From assembly GCF_016756745.1 (NCBI RefSeq), contig NZ_JAESIH010000033.1, positions 1 to 54,418 on the forward strand: DNA of 54,418 nucleotides, in the 5' to 3' direction. Shown here piece by piece: positions 17,743 to 25,983 of the stretch. The stretch comes from Aminivibrio sp. Lineage in GTDB: Bacteria > Synergistota > Synergistia > Synergistales > Aminobacteriaceae. The notes under the pieces are model-generated. The model was not told the DNA's origin. It ran no database searches and saw only the letters and a program-made list of their open reading frames with translations. Each line of letters opens with the position of its first letter. Positions within the stretch are counted from its first letter, which is position 1. A program made the position numbers and the translations under genes.

Positions 17743-18359
17743 CAGTCATCGCTCCCTGAATTCTTTCGGTACATGGAGAGGACGTTTTTCACATATCTTT
17801 GCGTCTCCGCAAACGGGGGAACCCCTCCGTAGGAGTCCACCCGCCCCGGCCCGGCATTGTAGGCCGCAAGAGCTTTCACCAGGTCTCCCTGATATTTATC
17901 GGACAGTTGGGAAAGGTATTTAATCCCACCCTCGAGATTCTGGACCGGATCGAAAGGATCATCCACGCCGAGCATCCCGGCGGTTTCGGGCATGAGCTGC
18001 ATCAGTCCCATGGCACCTTTCGGGGAGACGGCCATGGTCTGCCCGCCCGATTCCATCCGTATCACCGCCCGGACCAGGGCTTCTTCCACTCCGTACTTCG
18101 CAGCCAGGGGGGCGATATGGTCCTCCCAGCCGCCGGACATCGTTCTCACCGGTGAAACGATGCCGGGAACGACGGGATGCCGCGTTTTTTTTTCCTTTTC
18201 CGGCAATTTTCTTTCTTTTTCCTCCGCCGTTTCCAGAACGTCCACAAAACGGTCCTTTTTTTTGTCCAGGACGTCTTCGTCCTTTTGCGGCCGGATTTTC
18301 CGCTCGATCTCCTCGATGCGGCCCATGACCCTCGACACTCCCGAAAGATTCGGTCTCAT
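17742..18359 (-). CDS. SLT-type lytic transglycosylase, flagellar
   Basis: The 205-residue protein has a basic, helical N-terminal half and an SLT domain from about residue 80. The catalytic Glu is in VRAVIRMESGG, followed by SPKGAMGLMQLMPETA and ALAAYNAGPGRVDSYGG. This family cuts peptidoglycan so the rod can pass the wall. No signal peptide or membrane helix is visible, so export may occur through the flagellar apparatus. It overlaps fliJ (ATGA) and the MotE-like gene (1 bp), placing it firmly in the flagellar operon. Confidence 0.9.
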   Translation of the reverse strand: MRPNLSGVSRVMGRIEEIERKIRPQKDEDVLDKKKDRFVDVLETAEEKERKLPEKEKKTRHPVVPGIVSPVRTMSGGWEDHIAPLAAKYGVEEALVRAVIRMESGGQTMAVSPKGAMGLMQLMPETAGMLGVDDPFDPVQNLEGGIKYLSQLSDKYQGDLVKALAAYNAGPGRVDSYGGVPPFAETQRYVKNVLSMYRKNSGSDD

Positions 18360-18811
18360 TGCCTTCCCTCCTTCGGTGGACCATGACGGATGCAGGCGAT
18401 GTCGTCCAGCTCCGACTGCTCCTTCTTTCTCGTTTCCTCCTGAAGGTTCAGGACCATGAAGGAAATGTATTTTTCCATCGCTTTCACGTCCCGGTGTTTT
18501 TCAAGCAGCCGGGCCTCGGTATCCTCTATGGACCGCCGCACGCCGCAGAGAGACTCTCCCTCGCGGCAGATCCTGTTTTCCAGAAGGTCGATGGCCTTCC
18601 GTCTGAACCAGATATCCTGTACGGTGAAGGTTTCGTCCTTCTGGGAGCCGAAGGACTCAAGGGCTTTTTCCTTTTCCGTTCCGAGAGATTCAAGGACGGA
18701 GAGAAGGCGCTCCTCCTCCTTTTTTTCACTGGAAAGAAGGATCCGCTCGTCATCCCTCACCTTGACCTTCGTCCTGAGAATACGTTCAAACCTGTTCACT
18801 TTCGCGTTCAT
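18356..18811 (-). CDS. fliJ: FliJ, flagellar export chaperone-escort stalk protein
   Basis: This 151-residue, highly charged coiled-coil protein begins MNAKVNRFERILRTKVKVRDDE, matching the FliJ pattern. Predicted helices run almost the whole length, as in the antiparallel coiled coil that sits inside the FliI hexamer like the gamma subunit of F1. It lies immediately after fliI. Sequence conservation is weak in this family, so position and coiled-coil structure carry weight. Confidence 0.86.
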   Translation of the reverse strand: MNAKVNRFERILRTKVKVRDDERILLSSEKKEEERLLSVLESLGTEKEKALESFGSQKDETFTVQDIWFRRKAIDLLENRICREGESLCGVRRSIEDTEARLLEKHRDVKAMEKYISFMVLNLQEETRKKEQSELDDIACIRHGPPKEGRQ

Positions 18812-18849
18812 GTGCTCCTCCGGCTGAAGACATTACATACTTATTCATC

Positions 18850-18868
18850 GGCAGGGGGATGCCCTGCC
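18850..18868 (-). other. Intercistronic hairpin between fliI and fliJ
   Basis: A 7-bp perfect GC-rich stem (GGCAGGG / CCCTGCC) with a 5-base loop lies in the 67-bp gap after fliI. No T-tract follows, so it is not a typical intrinsic terminator. It may adjust mRNA stability or the relative amounts of FliI and FliJ. Confidence 0.4.
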
Positions 18869-18878
18869 TTGACCCCTG

Positions 18879-20207
18879 TCAGGGTACAAGGGAAAGGAGC
18901 CGGCCTTCCATCTCCTCAAAGCCCACCTTCTCCCCCACGGTCTGGCGGAGGAAGGAGTGAACCCCCTGAAGATGTTCCACCGCCCAGTCCACTTTCGGGT
19001 TGGAGCCGCTTTTGTAGGCCCCTATGCTGATAAGGTCCTCGGCCTCCCCGTAGACGGCAAGGAGCTCCCGGACCCGTCCCGCTGCGGAAAGGTGCTCCGG
19101 ACTGACGATGGAGGGCATGACCCTGCTCACGCTTTCAAGTACGTCCACGGCGGGATAAAAATTCCTGGCGGCGATTTTCCTCGACAGGACAACGTGGCCG
19201 TCAAGAACGCCTCTCACCGTGTCCGCCACAGGTTCGTTCATGTCGTCCCCTTCGACCAGGACGGTGTAGATGCCCGTGATGCTCCCCCGTTCTCCCGCAC
19301 CGGCCCGTTCGAGAAGCCGGGGAAGCATTTCGAAGACGGAAGGGGTGTATCCCCTCGTGGTGGGAGGTTCGCCGATGGCCAGTCCCACTTCCCGCTGAGC
19401 CCTGGCCACCCTGGTCACCGAGTCCATCATGAGGAGTACATTTTTGCCCTGGTCGCGAAAATACTCAGCGATGGCTGTGGCGGTGAGAGATGCCTTGAGA
19501 CGGATGAGGGGAGGCTGGTCGGAGGTGGCGATGACGAGGACTGAACGGCGGCGCCCCTCGTCGCCCAGGTCGCGGTCGACAAACTCCCGGACCTCCCTTC
19601 CCCGTTCCCCCACCAGGGCGATGACGTTCACGTCCGCCTCGGTGTACCGGGCCATCATGGCGAGCAGGGTGCTCTTTCCCACTCCCGATCCGGAAAAGAT
19701 GCCGATCCTCTGCCCTGTTCCGAGGGTGAGAAGGCCGTCGATGACCTTGACGCCCACGGGAAGAGGGGAGGTGATCATTTTTCTGCGGAGAGGATGGGGA
19801 GGGTCTGCATAGAGAGGATAGAATCCGGAAGCCGCAACAGGCCCCCGGTCGTCGATGGGGTTTCCCAGGCCGTCGAGAATCCGGCCGAGAAGAGAATCGC
19901 CCACCCGGACACCCAGGGGGCGCTCCATGGAAAGGACGTCGCATCCCGGACCGATGTCCTTGAGGTTGCCCAAGGGCATGAGGAGAACCCGGTCGCCCCG
20001 GAAGCCCGCAACCTCCGCCGACAGGGATGCCCTGGCGCTGTTTCTGTACCGTATGGAACAGAGATCGCCCACCCGGACGTCGGGACCCCTGGATTCCGCC
20101 ACAAGGCCTACCACCTGGACGATGCGTCCGTTGATCTTGGTGAGCTGGACCCCCGAAAGGCGCTGCTCGAGAATGGCCAGCAGCCCTCCTTCAGAAACTG
20201 CCGTCAT
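18879..20207 (-). CDS. fliI: FliI, flagellum-specific export ATPase
   Basis: I choose the ATG at 20207 ([10 protein letters not shown]), which follows GGGAGGGA and overlaps the fliH end by 17 bp. The upstream frame is fliH in another frame. The 442-residue protein shows an N-terminal beta barrel, Walker [11 protein letters not shown], Walker [19 protein letters not shown], and [18 protein letters not shown], typical of rotary-type export ATPases. It unfolds and delivers export substrates to FlhA together with FliH and FliJ. Confidence 0.95.
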   Translation of the reverse strand: MTAVSEGGLLAILEQRLSGVQLTKINGRIVQVVGLVAESRGPDVRVGDLCSIRYRNSARASLSAEVAGFRGDRVLLMPLGNLKDIGPGCDVLSMERPLGVRVGDSLLGRILDGLGNPIDDRGPVAASGFYPLYADPPHPLRRKMITSPLPVGVKVIDGLLTLGTGQRIGIFSGSGVGKSTLLAMMARYTEADVNVIALVGERGREVREFVDRDLGDEGRRRSVLVIATSDQPPLIRLKASLTATAIAEYFRDQGKNVLLMMDSVTRVARAQREVGLAIGEPPTTRGYTPSVFEMLPRLLERAGAGERGSITGIYTVLVEGDDMNEPVADTVRGVLDGHVVLSRKIAARNFYPAVDVLESVSRVMPSIVSPEHLSAAGRVRELLAVYGEAEDLISIGAYKSGSNPKVDWAVEHLQGVHSFLRQTVGEKVGFEEMEGRLLSLVP

Positions 20208-21081
20208 TCCCGTTCCCTCCCTCGATGAACAGGTGCTCGATCTCGCCGGAAACCTGTTCCAGTTGGATCCGCCACCGGGCATCGTAAATACCGAGGTTGG
20301 TTTCCACGATACAACTTCCGGCGTCCACGTTCCCGTCGGGAATAAACTCGAGGTGCCGGATTCCCCTGAGGAGGTCGCTGAATTCGTCCTTCCTGCCCCG
20401 TACAGCGTCCACGTCCTCCGGGTTCAGGTAAACGATCACCCTTTCCTTGTCGCTGATGCGCTCCAGGACACCACGGAGCATCCTGACGGCCGTTTCACCG
20501 TCGATGGAGACTTCTTTCCGGAGCATACGGGAAAGAAGGAATTCCCACATGCGGATGAGCCTGGGCATCTGGAGGGAACAGAGAGCCCCCAGGTTCTCTT
20601 CGAGGGAGCGGTGGACGGATTCAAGCAGCGATACAGCCGAGCGGACCTTATCCCCGGCTTCCTTTGCCGCCTCTTTGCGGGCATTTTCAATGCCCTGTTC
20701 GTACCCGGCCTTCCTCCCTTCCTCGAATCCTTCGGAAACCGCTTTTTTCCGGGCTGCGGCACCCTCGGTCTCGAGAGCGGACACCATCTTCTGCCGCTCT
20801 TCTTCGAGACGGACCCGCTCCCTGGAGAGCTCTTCCTCGAAGACGGACGCCCGGAAGGCGAGGTCCCGTTTTTCCCTTTCCGATTCCTCGAGCCTTGTTT
20901 TCAGAAGGGAAAGTTCTTCATTAAGCTGGGAAAGCAGGTCCACGGGATGGTTCCCTGCTTCCGGTTCCCGAGGAATCTTCTCCTGGTTTTCCCTCTTGTC
21001 CCGGGGGACATTTCCGATCCGGACGGCCTCCGGAAGCAGGCGCACCGCCCGGAGGACGTTGGGACGAAGAAGTTTAGACAA
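20191..21081 (-). CDS. fliH: FliH, negative regulator/stator of the export ATPase
   Basis: The protein is a Glu/Arg-rich coiled coil (about residues 30-140) followed by a C-terminal domain with [20 protein letters not shown], resembling the V/F-type stator (FliH/YscL, E-subunit-like) fold. I propose the TTG at 21081 as start (LSKLLRPNV, 296 residues), preceded by AGGA about 8 nt upstream and overlapping fliG by 8 bp. An ATG at 21126 would overlap fliG by 53 bp and add 15 residues that do not look like FliH. FliH dimers anchor FliI to the C-ring. Confidence 0.88.
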   Translation of the reverse strand: MSKLLRPNVLRAVRLLPEAVRIGNVPRDKRENQEKIPREPEAGNHPVDLLSQLNEELSLLKTRLEESEREKRDLAFRASVFEEELSRERVRLEEERQKMVSALETEGAAARKKAVSEGFEEGRKAGYEQGIENARKEAAKEAGDKVRSAVSLLESVHRSLEENLGALCSLQMPRLIRMWEFLLSRMLRKEVSIDGETAVRMLRGVLERISDKERVIVYLNPEDVDAVRGRKDEFSDLLRGIRHLEFIPDGNVDAGSCIVETNLGIYDARWRIQLEQVSGEIEHLFIEGGNGNDGSF

Positions 21082-22090
21082 CCAACTCTTCCTCTCCTCC
21101 TCTGGAAATGACGATTTCTCCCACATCCTCCAGGGCCCGGATCACGTTGACCACCTTCTGCTGGGCTTCCTCCACGTCCTTCACCCTGACGGGGCCCATG
21201 TAGTCCATGTCCTCCTTGAGCATTTCGGAGGCCCGCTTGGACATGTTCTTGAAGAACTTGCCCCGGAGCTCTTCCGTGGCACCCTTGAGGGCCAGGGAGA
21301 GCTCCTTCATCTCCACTTCGCGGAGCACTCTCTGGAGAGACCGGTCGTCCATCTTGATGACGTCCTCGAAGACGAAGAGCCGCCGCTTGATTTCCTCCGC
21401 AAGCTCGGGATCGTTCTCCTCGAGGTGTTCCATGATGTTCCGCTCCGTGGCCCGGTCCGCGTTGTTTATGATGTCCACGATGGCGTCGATGCCGCCTGCA
21501 AGGGTAAAGTCCTGTCCCATGACGGTGCTCAGCTTCCTTTCCAGTACCCGCTCCACCTCCCGGAGCACTTCCGGGGTGATCCGGTCCATCCTGGCGATCC
21601 GCTTGGCCACCTCGGCCTGCACGGCCCCGGGAAGGCCGCCGATGATGGACGCCGCCTGCTTGGGGTCGAGGTAGGACATGATGAGGGCCACGGTCTGGGG
21701 ATGCTCTCCCTGGATGAAGCCGAGAATCTGCTGTGCGTCGGTGTGCCGCATGAAGTCGAAAGGCCGGACCTGGAGGCTGGCAGTGATCCGTGTAAGGAGG
21801 TTCTGCGCCCTTTCGGGGCCGAGGGCCCGTTCGAGGATATCCCGGGCATAGTCCACGCCTCCCCTGGCCATGTACTCCCTGGCGAGGAGCATTTCCTGGG
21901 CATCCTTCAGAACCCCGAGCCGCTGTTCGGGGGTCACTTTTCTCAGGTTGGCTATTTCCAGGGTAAGGATTTCGATGGTGGAATCGTCCAGCCGCTTGTA
22001 GACTTCGGCAGCCACTTCGTTTCCGAGGGCCACCATGAGGACGGCCACCTTTTCTCTTCCCGTCAGTCCCTTGGTCGTTGTCTTCGCCAT
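21074..22090 (-). CDS. fliG: FliG, flagellar motor switch/rotor protein
   Basis: The 338-residue protein has the N-terminal FliF-binding domain, the middle domain with the EHPQTVALIMSYL motif, and the C-terminal torque domain with FEDVIKMDDRSLQRVLREVE, whose charged residues face the stator. FliG converts stator ion flow into rotation. Start ATG at 22090 follows GGAGG, and fliF ends 12 bp upstream. Confidence 0.96.
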   Translation of the reverse strand: MAKTTTKGLTGREKVAVLMVALGNEVAAEVYKRLDDSTIEILTLEIANLRKVTPEQRLGVLKDAQEMLLAREYMARGGVDYARDILERALGPERAQNLLTRITASLQVRPFDFMRHTDAQQILGFIQGEHPQTVALIMSYLDPKQAASIIGGLPGAVQAEVAKRIARMDRITPEVLREVERVLERKLSTVMGQDFTLAGGIDAIVDIINNADRATERNIMEHLEENDPELAEEIKRRLFVFEDVIKMDDRSLQRVLREVEMKELSLALKGATEELRGKFFKNMSKRASEMLKEDMDYMGPVRVKDVEEAQQKVVNVIRALEDVGEIVISRGGEEELVV

Positions 22091-22101
22091 GATCCCGCCT
22101 C

Positions 22102-23673
22102 CTAAGACTCGTCCGCAAGCCAGTCCTGAGTCAGGTTGGCTATTTCTTCTGGCTTGCTTCTCGCGTAGGCGCGAAGCTGTTCTTCCAGTACGGCCAGTTC
22201 TCCCTGGGCTTCAAGCAGTTCCGGGGAAGAAAGAAGTTCCTGTATGCTCGGGATGCGCTTCCGCTCCTCCGCGGGAGGGAGAGCGGCTTTCCTGGACCTG
22301 CGTCTCCTCATCCACAGAACCCCCGCGAGGGCGGCGAGAAGAAGAAGCACCGCCGCTGCGACAAGGGCGATGATAAGCTGCATTCTCTGCTGGAGCTGAA
22401 GCTGTTCCGCAAGGCTGTCGGCAAAGGTGGTTGAGAATTTCATGGACTGGATGACGAGCTGGTCTCCCCTGGCGGCATCAATACCCAGGGCAGGCGCCAC
22501 GAGGGCCCGGAGCTCCGTCAGCCGTTCCTCCTCAAGCTCCCCGTCCACCAGTACAGACGCGGAAAGCCGCCTGACCGTCCCGGGAGTCACTACCTGCTGG
22601 GTTTCCCGGGTGGTGATCTCGTAGTTGTTGGTGGTTTCGGTCTTGTTGTATTCGCTCGCCGTTCCCTGCTGCTGGGCGATGGCGTAGCCCGGGATGTTCG
22701 TGGTGGTTCCCGGGGCACCGCCGACGGGGGCACCCGTTCCCGTGTAGGTTTCCTCCATGTTCTGCTGGCTCCGGAGGACGCCCCTCCCCGTCTCTCCGGG
22801 GATAAATTCCCTGGAGGAACTGGTCCTGCGGTCGAAGTCGAGGTCCACCTTGATCCGGACTACGACCCTGCCCGGCCCGAAGACCCGTTCGAGCATGATC
22901 CTGACCTTGTTTTCGAGCTCCCGTTCCTGCTGCCGCTCAAGCTCCCGCTGGACCGAGGAAACGGTCCGGCCGTCGCCGCCCTGGCCGTAGATGAGCAGCT
23001 CCTGGTCAAGCAGGTCAGAGAGGACTTTGCCTGAAGTGTCCACCACCGTTATGTTCTCGGGGAGCAGGCCCTGGACCCCGTGGGACACGAGATGCACTAT
23101 GGATTTCACCTGGTCCGGGCCGATCTGCATTCCCGTCTTCAGGCGGACGAGGACCGATGCCGTGGAGGGCTGCTGCTGCTCGAGGAAGAGGCGCTGTTCA
23201 GGGACGACGATGTTCACCTTGGCGTAGTCCACTGCGTCGATCTGGCGGATGGTCCGCTCCAGCTCTCCCTCGAGGGCCCGTATATAGGTGATCTTCTGCT
23301 GGAATTCGCTCAGGCCCATCTTCGTTGTGTCGAAGATCTCGTAGCCCACGCTGCCCCCTTTCGGAAGACTTTCCTGGGCCAGGCTGAGACGGGTTTCATA
23401 GACGATGTCCCGCGGAACGAGGATGGCGTTCGCGGCGGGGTCAAGCCTGTAGTCGATCCTGTTTTCCCTGAGATAGGCCACGATGGCCGACTGGTCCTCT
23501 ACTTCGAGAGCGGTGAAAAGGGGTTCATAGGAGGGCTTGCCCGCCCAGTAGACGGCAAGCGCAAGAGCGGAAATCACCATGACGGAGGCCCCGACGATGG
23601 AGAGCTTCTGCCACGGCTTGAGGGAAGACCAGAAGAGCCCGAGACGGGCGGAAAATCTTCGGAACCAGTCCAT
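22102..23673 (-). CDS. fliF: FliF, MS-ring protein
   Basis: The 523-residue protein has membrane helices near residues 20-42 and 425-450, with ring-building motifs between them. The first includes YIRALEGELERTIRQIDAVD and KVNIVVPEQ. A Gly/Thr-rich insertion lies at about 285-340. The C-terminal tail (about 460-523) binds FliG. FliF forms the MS-ring that houses the export gate and is the first structure built. Confidence 0.95.
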   Translation of the reverse strand: MDWFRRFSARLGLFWSSLKPWQKLSIVGASVMVISALALAVYWAGKPSYEPLFTALEVEDQSAIVAYLRENRIDYRLDPAANAILVPRDIVYETRLSLAQESLPKGGSVGYEIFDTTKMGLSEFQQKITYIRALEGELERTIRQIDAVDYAKVNIVVPEQRLFLEQQQPSTASVLVRLKTGMQIGPDQVKSIVHLVSHGVQGLLPENITVVDTSGKVLSDLLDQELLIYGQGGDGRTVSSVQRELERQQERELENKVRIMLERVFGPGRVVVRIKVDLDFDRRTSSSREFIPGETGRGVLRSQQNMEETYTGTGAPVGGAPGTTTNIPGYAIAQQQGTASEYNKTETTNNYEITTRETQQVVTPGTVRRLSASVLVDGELEEERLTELRALVAPALGIDAARGDQLVIQSMKFSTTFADSLAEQLQLQQRMQLIIALVAAAVLLLLAALAGVLWMRRRRSRKAALPPAEERKRIPSIQELLSSPELLEAQGELAVLEEQLRAYARSKPEEIANLTQDWLADES

Positions 23674-23684
23674 TCACAAAACCA

Positions 23685-24002
23685 TTACACAGGCATCCGG
23701 GCAAGCTGCTGGTAGGCGTCAAGCAGTTTGTTCCTGACCTCGGTGATCATTCTGAGGGCGAACTCCGCCCTCTGGGAAGCGAGGACAACCCGGGAAATAT
23801 CGTCCACGTCTCCCGTGGCGAGACTGTTCACCAGGCCGTCGGACTCCACCTGAAGATCGTTTACCCTCTTCATGGAATTCTGAAGAAGCTCTTCAAAGGA
23901 AAGGCCCGTACCGGCGGAACGGTCCTTCGCGGGAACCGCTTCCGGCCCGCGGACCGCAGCGGGTGAAGCGAGCTTCATAAGATCGATGTTCAACGAACCC
24001 AT
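23685..24002 (-). CDS. fliE: FliE, rod-MS-ring junction protein
   Basis: The 105-residue protein has the FliE pattern SFEELLQNSMKRVNDLQVESD and LASQRAEFALRMITEVRNKLLDAY in its C-terminal helices. It links the rod to the MS-ring and is the earliest exported rod part. It starts at ATG 24002 behind GAGGAGGG and is the first gene after the putative internal promoter. Confidence 0.93.
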   Translation of the reverse strand: MGSLNIDLMKLASPAAVRGPEAVPAKDRSAGTGLSFEELLQNSMKRVNDLQVESDGLVNSLATGDVDDISRVVLASQRAEFALRMITEVRNKLLDAYQQLARMPV

Positions 24003-24054
24003 GGGGGCCCCCTCCTCATTTTTCCGGACAATATCGATACCGCGACCATACTAT

Positions 24055-24082
24055 ATTATCACAGCAGAGATAGTTATAACAA
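24055..24082 (-). promoter_or_regulatory. Putative sigma-A promoter of the fliE transcription unit
   Basis: On the minus strand TTGTTA and GATAAT are separated by 16 bp, and the -10 box is preceded by TG as in extended -10 promoters. It lies about 53 bp upstream of the fliE start in an AT-rich stretch and overlaps the end of the flgBC terminator T-tract. It would let fliE and the genes after it be transcribed independently of flgB. Confidence 0.6.
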
Positions 24083-24111
24083 AAACGGGAAACGCAGGTA
24101 TGCGCCTCCCG
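24077..24111 (-). terminator. Rho-independent terminator after flgC
   Basis: The minus strand reads CGGGAGGCGCA, loop TACC, TGCGTTTCCCG, then TTTTTGTT. This is an 11-bp stem with two G-U pairs followed by a U-tract. It sits about 75 bp after the flgC stop and would end or attenuate the codY-flgB-flgC transcript before fliE. Confidence 0.75.
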
Positions 24112-24186
24112 TCTGTTGTTCCATGAGCCTGAAGTCCTTTGTATTCAGGAACTTTCCGTCTGCTGTCCGATTACCGGGAGGAGCCG

Positions 24187-24606
24187 CTACCCCCGCATTA
24201 TTTCCAGGGCTCCCGTCCACATGTTCCGAGCCGCGTCGACCACCGCGAGGTTCGCCTCGTAGGCCCTGCCGGCGGTGAGCATGTCCGCCATCTCCCTGAC
24301 CACGTTCACGTTCGGGAAGGCCACGTATCCTTCCTCGTCAGCGTCCGGGTGGTCAGGCTGGTAGGCCAGCCGGGGAGGGGTGTCGTCCGTAGCGATCTCC
24401 ACTACCCTGACTCCACCGGTATCCTCATAGCCGCCTATGGTCTTGTCGAGCATTTCGGCGAAGACAGGCACCTTTCTCCGGTAGGGGCCGCCTTCCGCTG
24501 TCCGGGTGGTGTTCACGTTCGCCAGGTTCGCCGATATGGAGTCGAGCCAGAGCCTGTGCGCCGTGAGGGAACTGCCCGATACGTCGATGGCCCGGAACAT
24601 TCTCAT
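24187..24606 (-). CDS. flgC: FlgC, proximal rod protein
   Basis: The 139-residue protein has the N-terminal rod motif SISANLANVNTTRTAEGGPY and the C-terminal helix AGRAYEANLAVVDAARNMW typical of FlgC. It begins two bases after the flgB stop codon. The downstream 184 bp hold a terminator and a promoter, so flgC is the last gene of one transcript segment. Confidence 0.94.
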   Translation of the reverse strand: MRMFRAIDVSGSSLTAHRLWLDSISANLANVNTTRTAEGGPYRRKVPVFAEMLDKTIGGYEDTGGVRVVEIATDDTPPRLAYQPDHPDADEEGYVAFPNVNVVREMADMLTAGRAYEANLAVVDAARNMWTGALEIMRG

Positions 24607-24608
24607 GG

Positions 24609-25010
24609 TTATCTCCCCCCTATGACGAGGCGGTACAGGGAACTTTTCTTCGCTGCGAACCGGGTCATGGCGTTATAGGCCATACGAGTCTGGGACATGA
24701 CGGCCATCTCCCGTTCGGGATCCACGTTGTTCCCGTCCAGCCGGAATTTTTCGTCATACACCTTGATTTCCTCGGGAACCACTGAACTGACTGTGAGGGG
24801 CCCCGAAGGTATGTGCCCTTCGTTGGTAACCGTCATGGGAAGCCGCCTCGGACCGTCCACGAGATCCCTGAGCTGATCCTCGAAGGAGACGTTCCGCCGG
24901 GCGAACTCCGGTGTGTTCGCATTGGCGATATTTCTCGACGTGGCTTCAAAGCGCTTCGAAAGCCCCTCGAGGTTTTTCTCCATTACTTTCCAGTTGAAGT
25001 CGCCCATCAT
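24609..25010 (-). CDS. flgB: FlgB, proximal rod protein
   Basis: The 133-residue protein contains RFEATSRNIANANTPEFARR, the rod-protein N-terminal motif, and VDPEREMAVMSQTRMAYNAM near the C-terminus, typical of FlgB. It follows codY with a 63-bp gap, as in Bacillus, where codY and the fla/che operon are adjacent and partly co-transcribed. No clear promoter is visible in the gap. Confidence 0.94.
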   Translation of the reverse strand: MMGDFNWKVMEKNLEGLSKRFEATSRNIANANTPEFARRNVSFEDQLRDLVDGPRRLPMTVTNEGHIPSGPLTVSSVVPEEIKVYDEKFRLDGNNVDPEREMAVMSQTRMAYNAMTRFAAKKSSLYRLVIGGR

Positions 25011-25073
25011 GGCCTTTTCCCTCCCGCCCCGGTTCTTCCTGTTTGTTTCGGCGGGCTTTCCCCCGGACTTGAA

Positions 25074-25922
25074 TCAGTCTTTCTGGAGCACTCCCAGCTC
25101 TTCCACGAAGAGAGGGCTGAGCACCTTGATGAAGGTTCCCTTCATGCCGAGGCTCCGGCTTTCGATGATGCCGGCGCTTTCCAGCTTCCGGAGGGCGTTC
25201 ACGATGACGCTCCTGGTGACGCCCACCCTGTCCGCCACCTTGCTTGCGATGACCACACCCTCGAAGGAGCCGAGCTCGCTGATGATGTGCTTCACCGATT
25301 CCACTTCCGAATAGGAAAGTGCTCGCATGGCCATCTGGACGATAAGGCGTTCCCTGGAGCGCTCCTCGATGTTCTTTGTCCGTTCGTGGAGAATTTCGAT
25401 GCCCACGAGGGTGGCCAGGTACTCCGCCAGGACGAGGTCCCGCATGGAGAAGGGCTGGAAGAACCGGACGAGAAGCAGCGTACCGAGTCTCTCCGCGGCA
25501 CCGTAAATGGGAATGTAGAGCATGTGTTTCTCTGGCGCTTCGGTGCCGGCGTCGTCGAACAGGTAACCGTCGGTCTCGCTCAGCATGGTCTCCCTGTGCT
25601 GGTTCATCTTTTCGACGAAAGCCTCGGGCATATACCCCTTGTCGATGAAGTTGGACACTTCCTCGGAATGATACTCGGAAATCCACGAATGGCCGAGGAT
25701 CTTGCCCTCCCGGTTGATCAGGTACACGTTGGCCGTGGAGAACTCGCACAGCAGCTTGGCGAGCTTGTTGTAGTCGGGCCTTGTACCTTCCCTGCGGCTC
25801 TGGAGGGCCCTGCCCACCTGCCGGGTTTTGTCGAGAAGATCCTTCAGTCCTGGTTCCTCATCGATTACGTGAGGTTCCGCCGCCCTTGCTTCTTCGATCG
25901 TTTTGCTTTTCTTTACGGCCAC
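25074..25922 (-). CDS. codY: CodY-type global transcription regulator
   Basis: The 282-residue protein has an N-terminal GAF-like sensor domain, a linker helix, and a C-terminal winged helix. The last reads ADRVGVTRSVIVNALRKL, which is the CodY DNA-recognition helix, with SAGIIESRSLGMKGTFIKV following. In Firmicutes CodY senses branched-chain amino acids and GTP and represses starvation and motility genes. GTG start at 25922 follows AGGAGGG. The N-terminus has about 20 extra charged residues compared with Bacillus CodY (259 residues). Location between hslU and flgB equals that of Bacillus. Confidence 0.94.
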   Translation of the reverse strand: MAVKKSKTIEEARAAEPHVIDEEPGLKDLLDKTRQVGRALQSRREGTRPDYNKLAKLLCEFSTANVYLINREGKILGHSWISEYHSEEVSNFIDKGYMPEAFVEKMNQHRETMLSETDGYLFDDAGTEAPEKHMLYIPIYGAAERLGTLLLVRFFQPFSMRDLVLAEYLATLVGIEILHERTKNIEERSRERLIVQMAMRALSYSEVESVKHIISELGSFEGVVIASKVADRVGVTRSVIVNALRKLESAGIIESRSLGMKGTFIKVLSPLFVEELGVLQKD

Positions 25923-25983
25923 TCAAAATCCCTCCTGATATGGTATCCGTGCGCACCATCCGCACCGGAGCATGTAATGTAAT

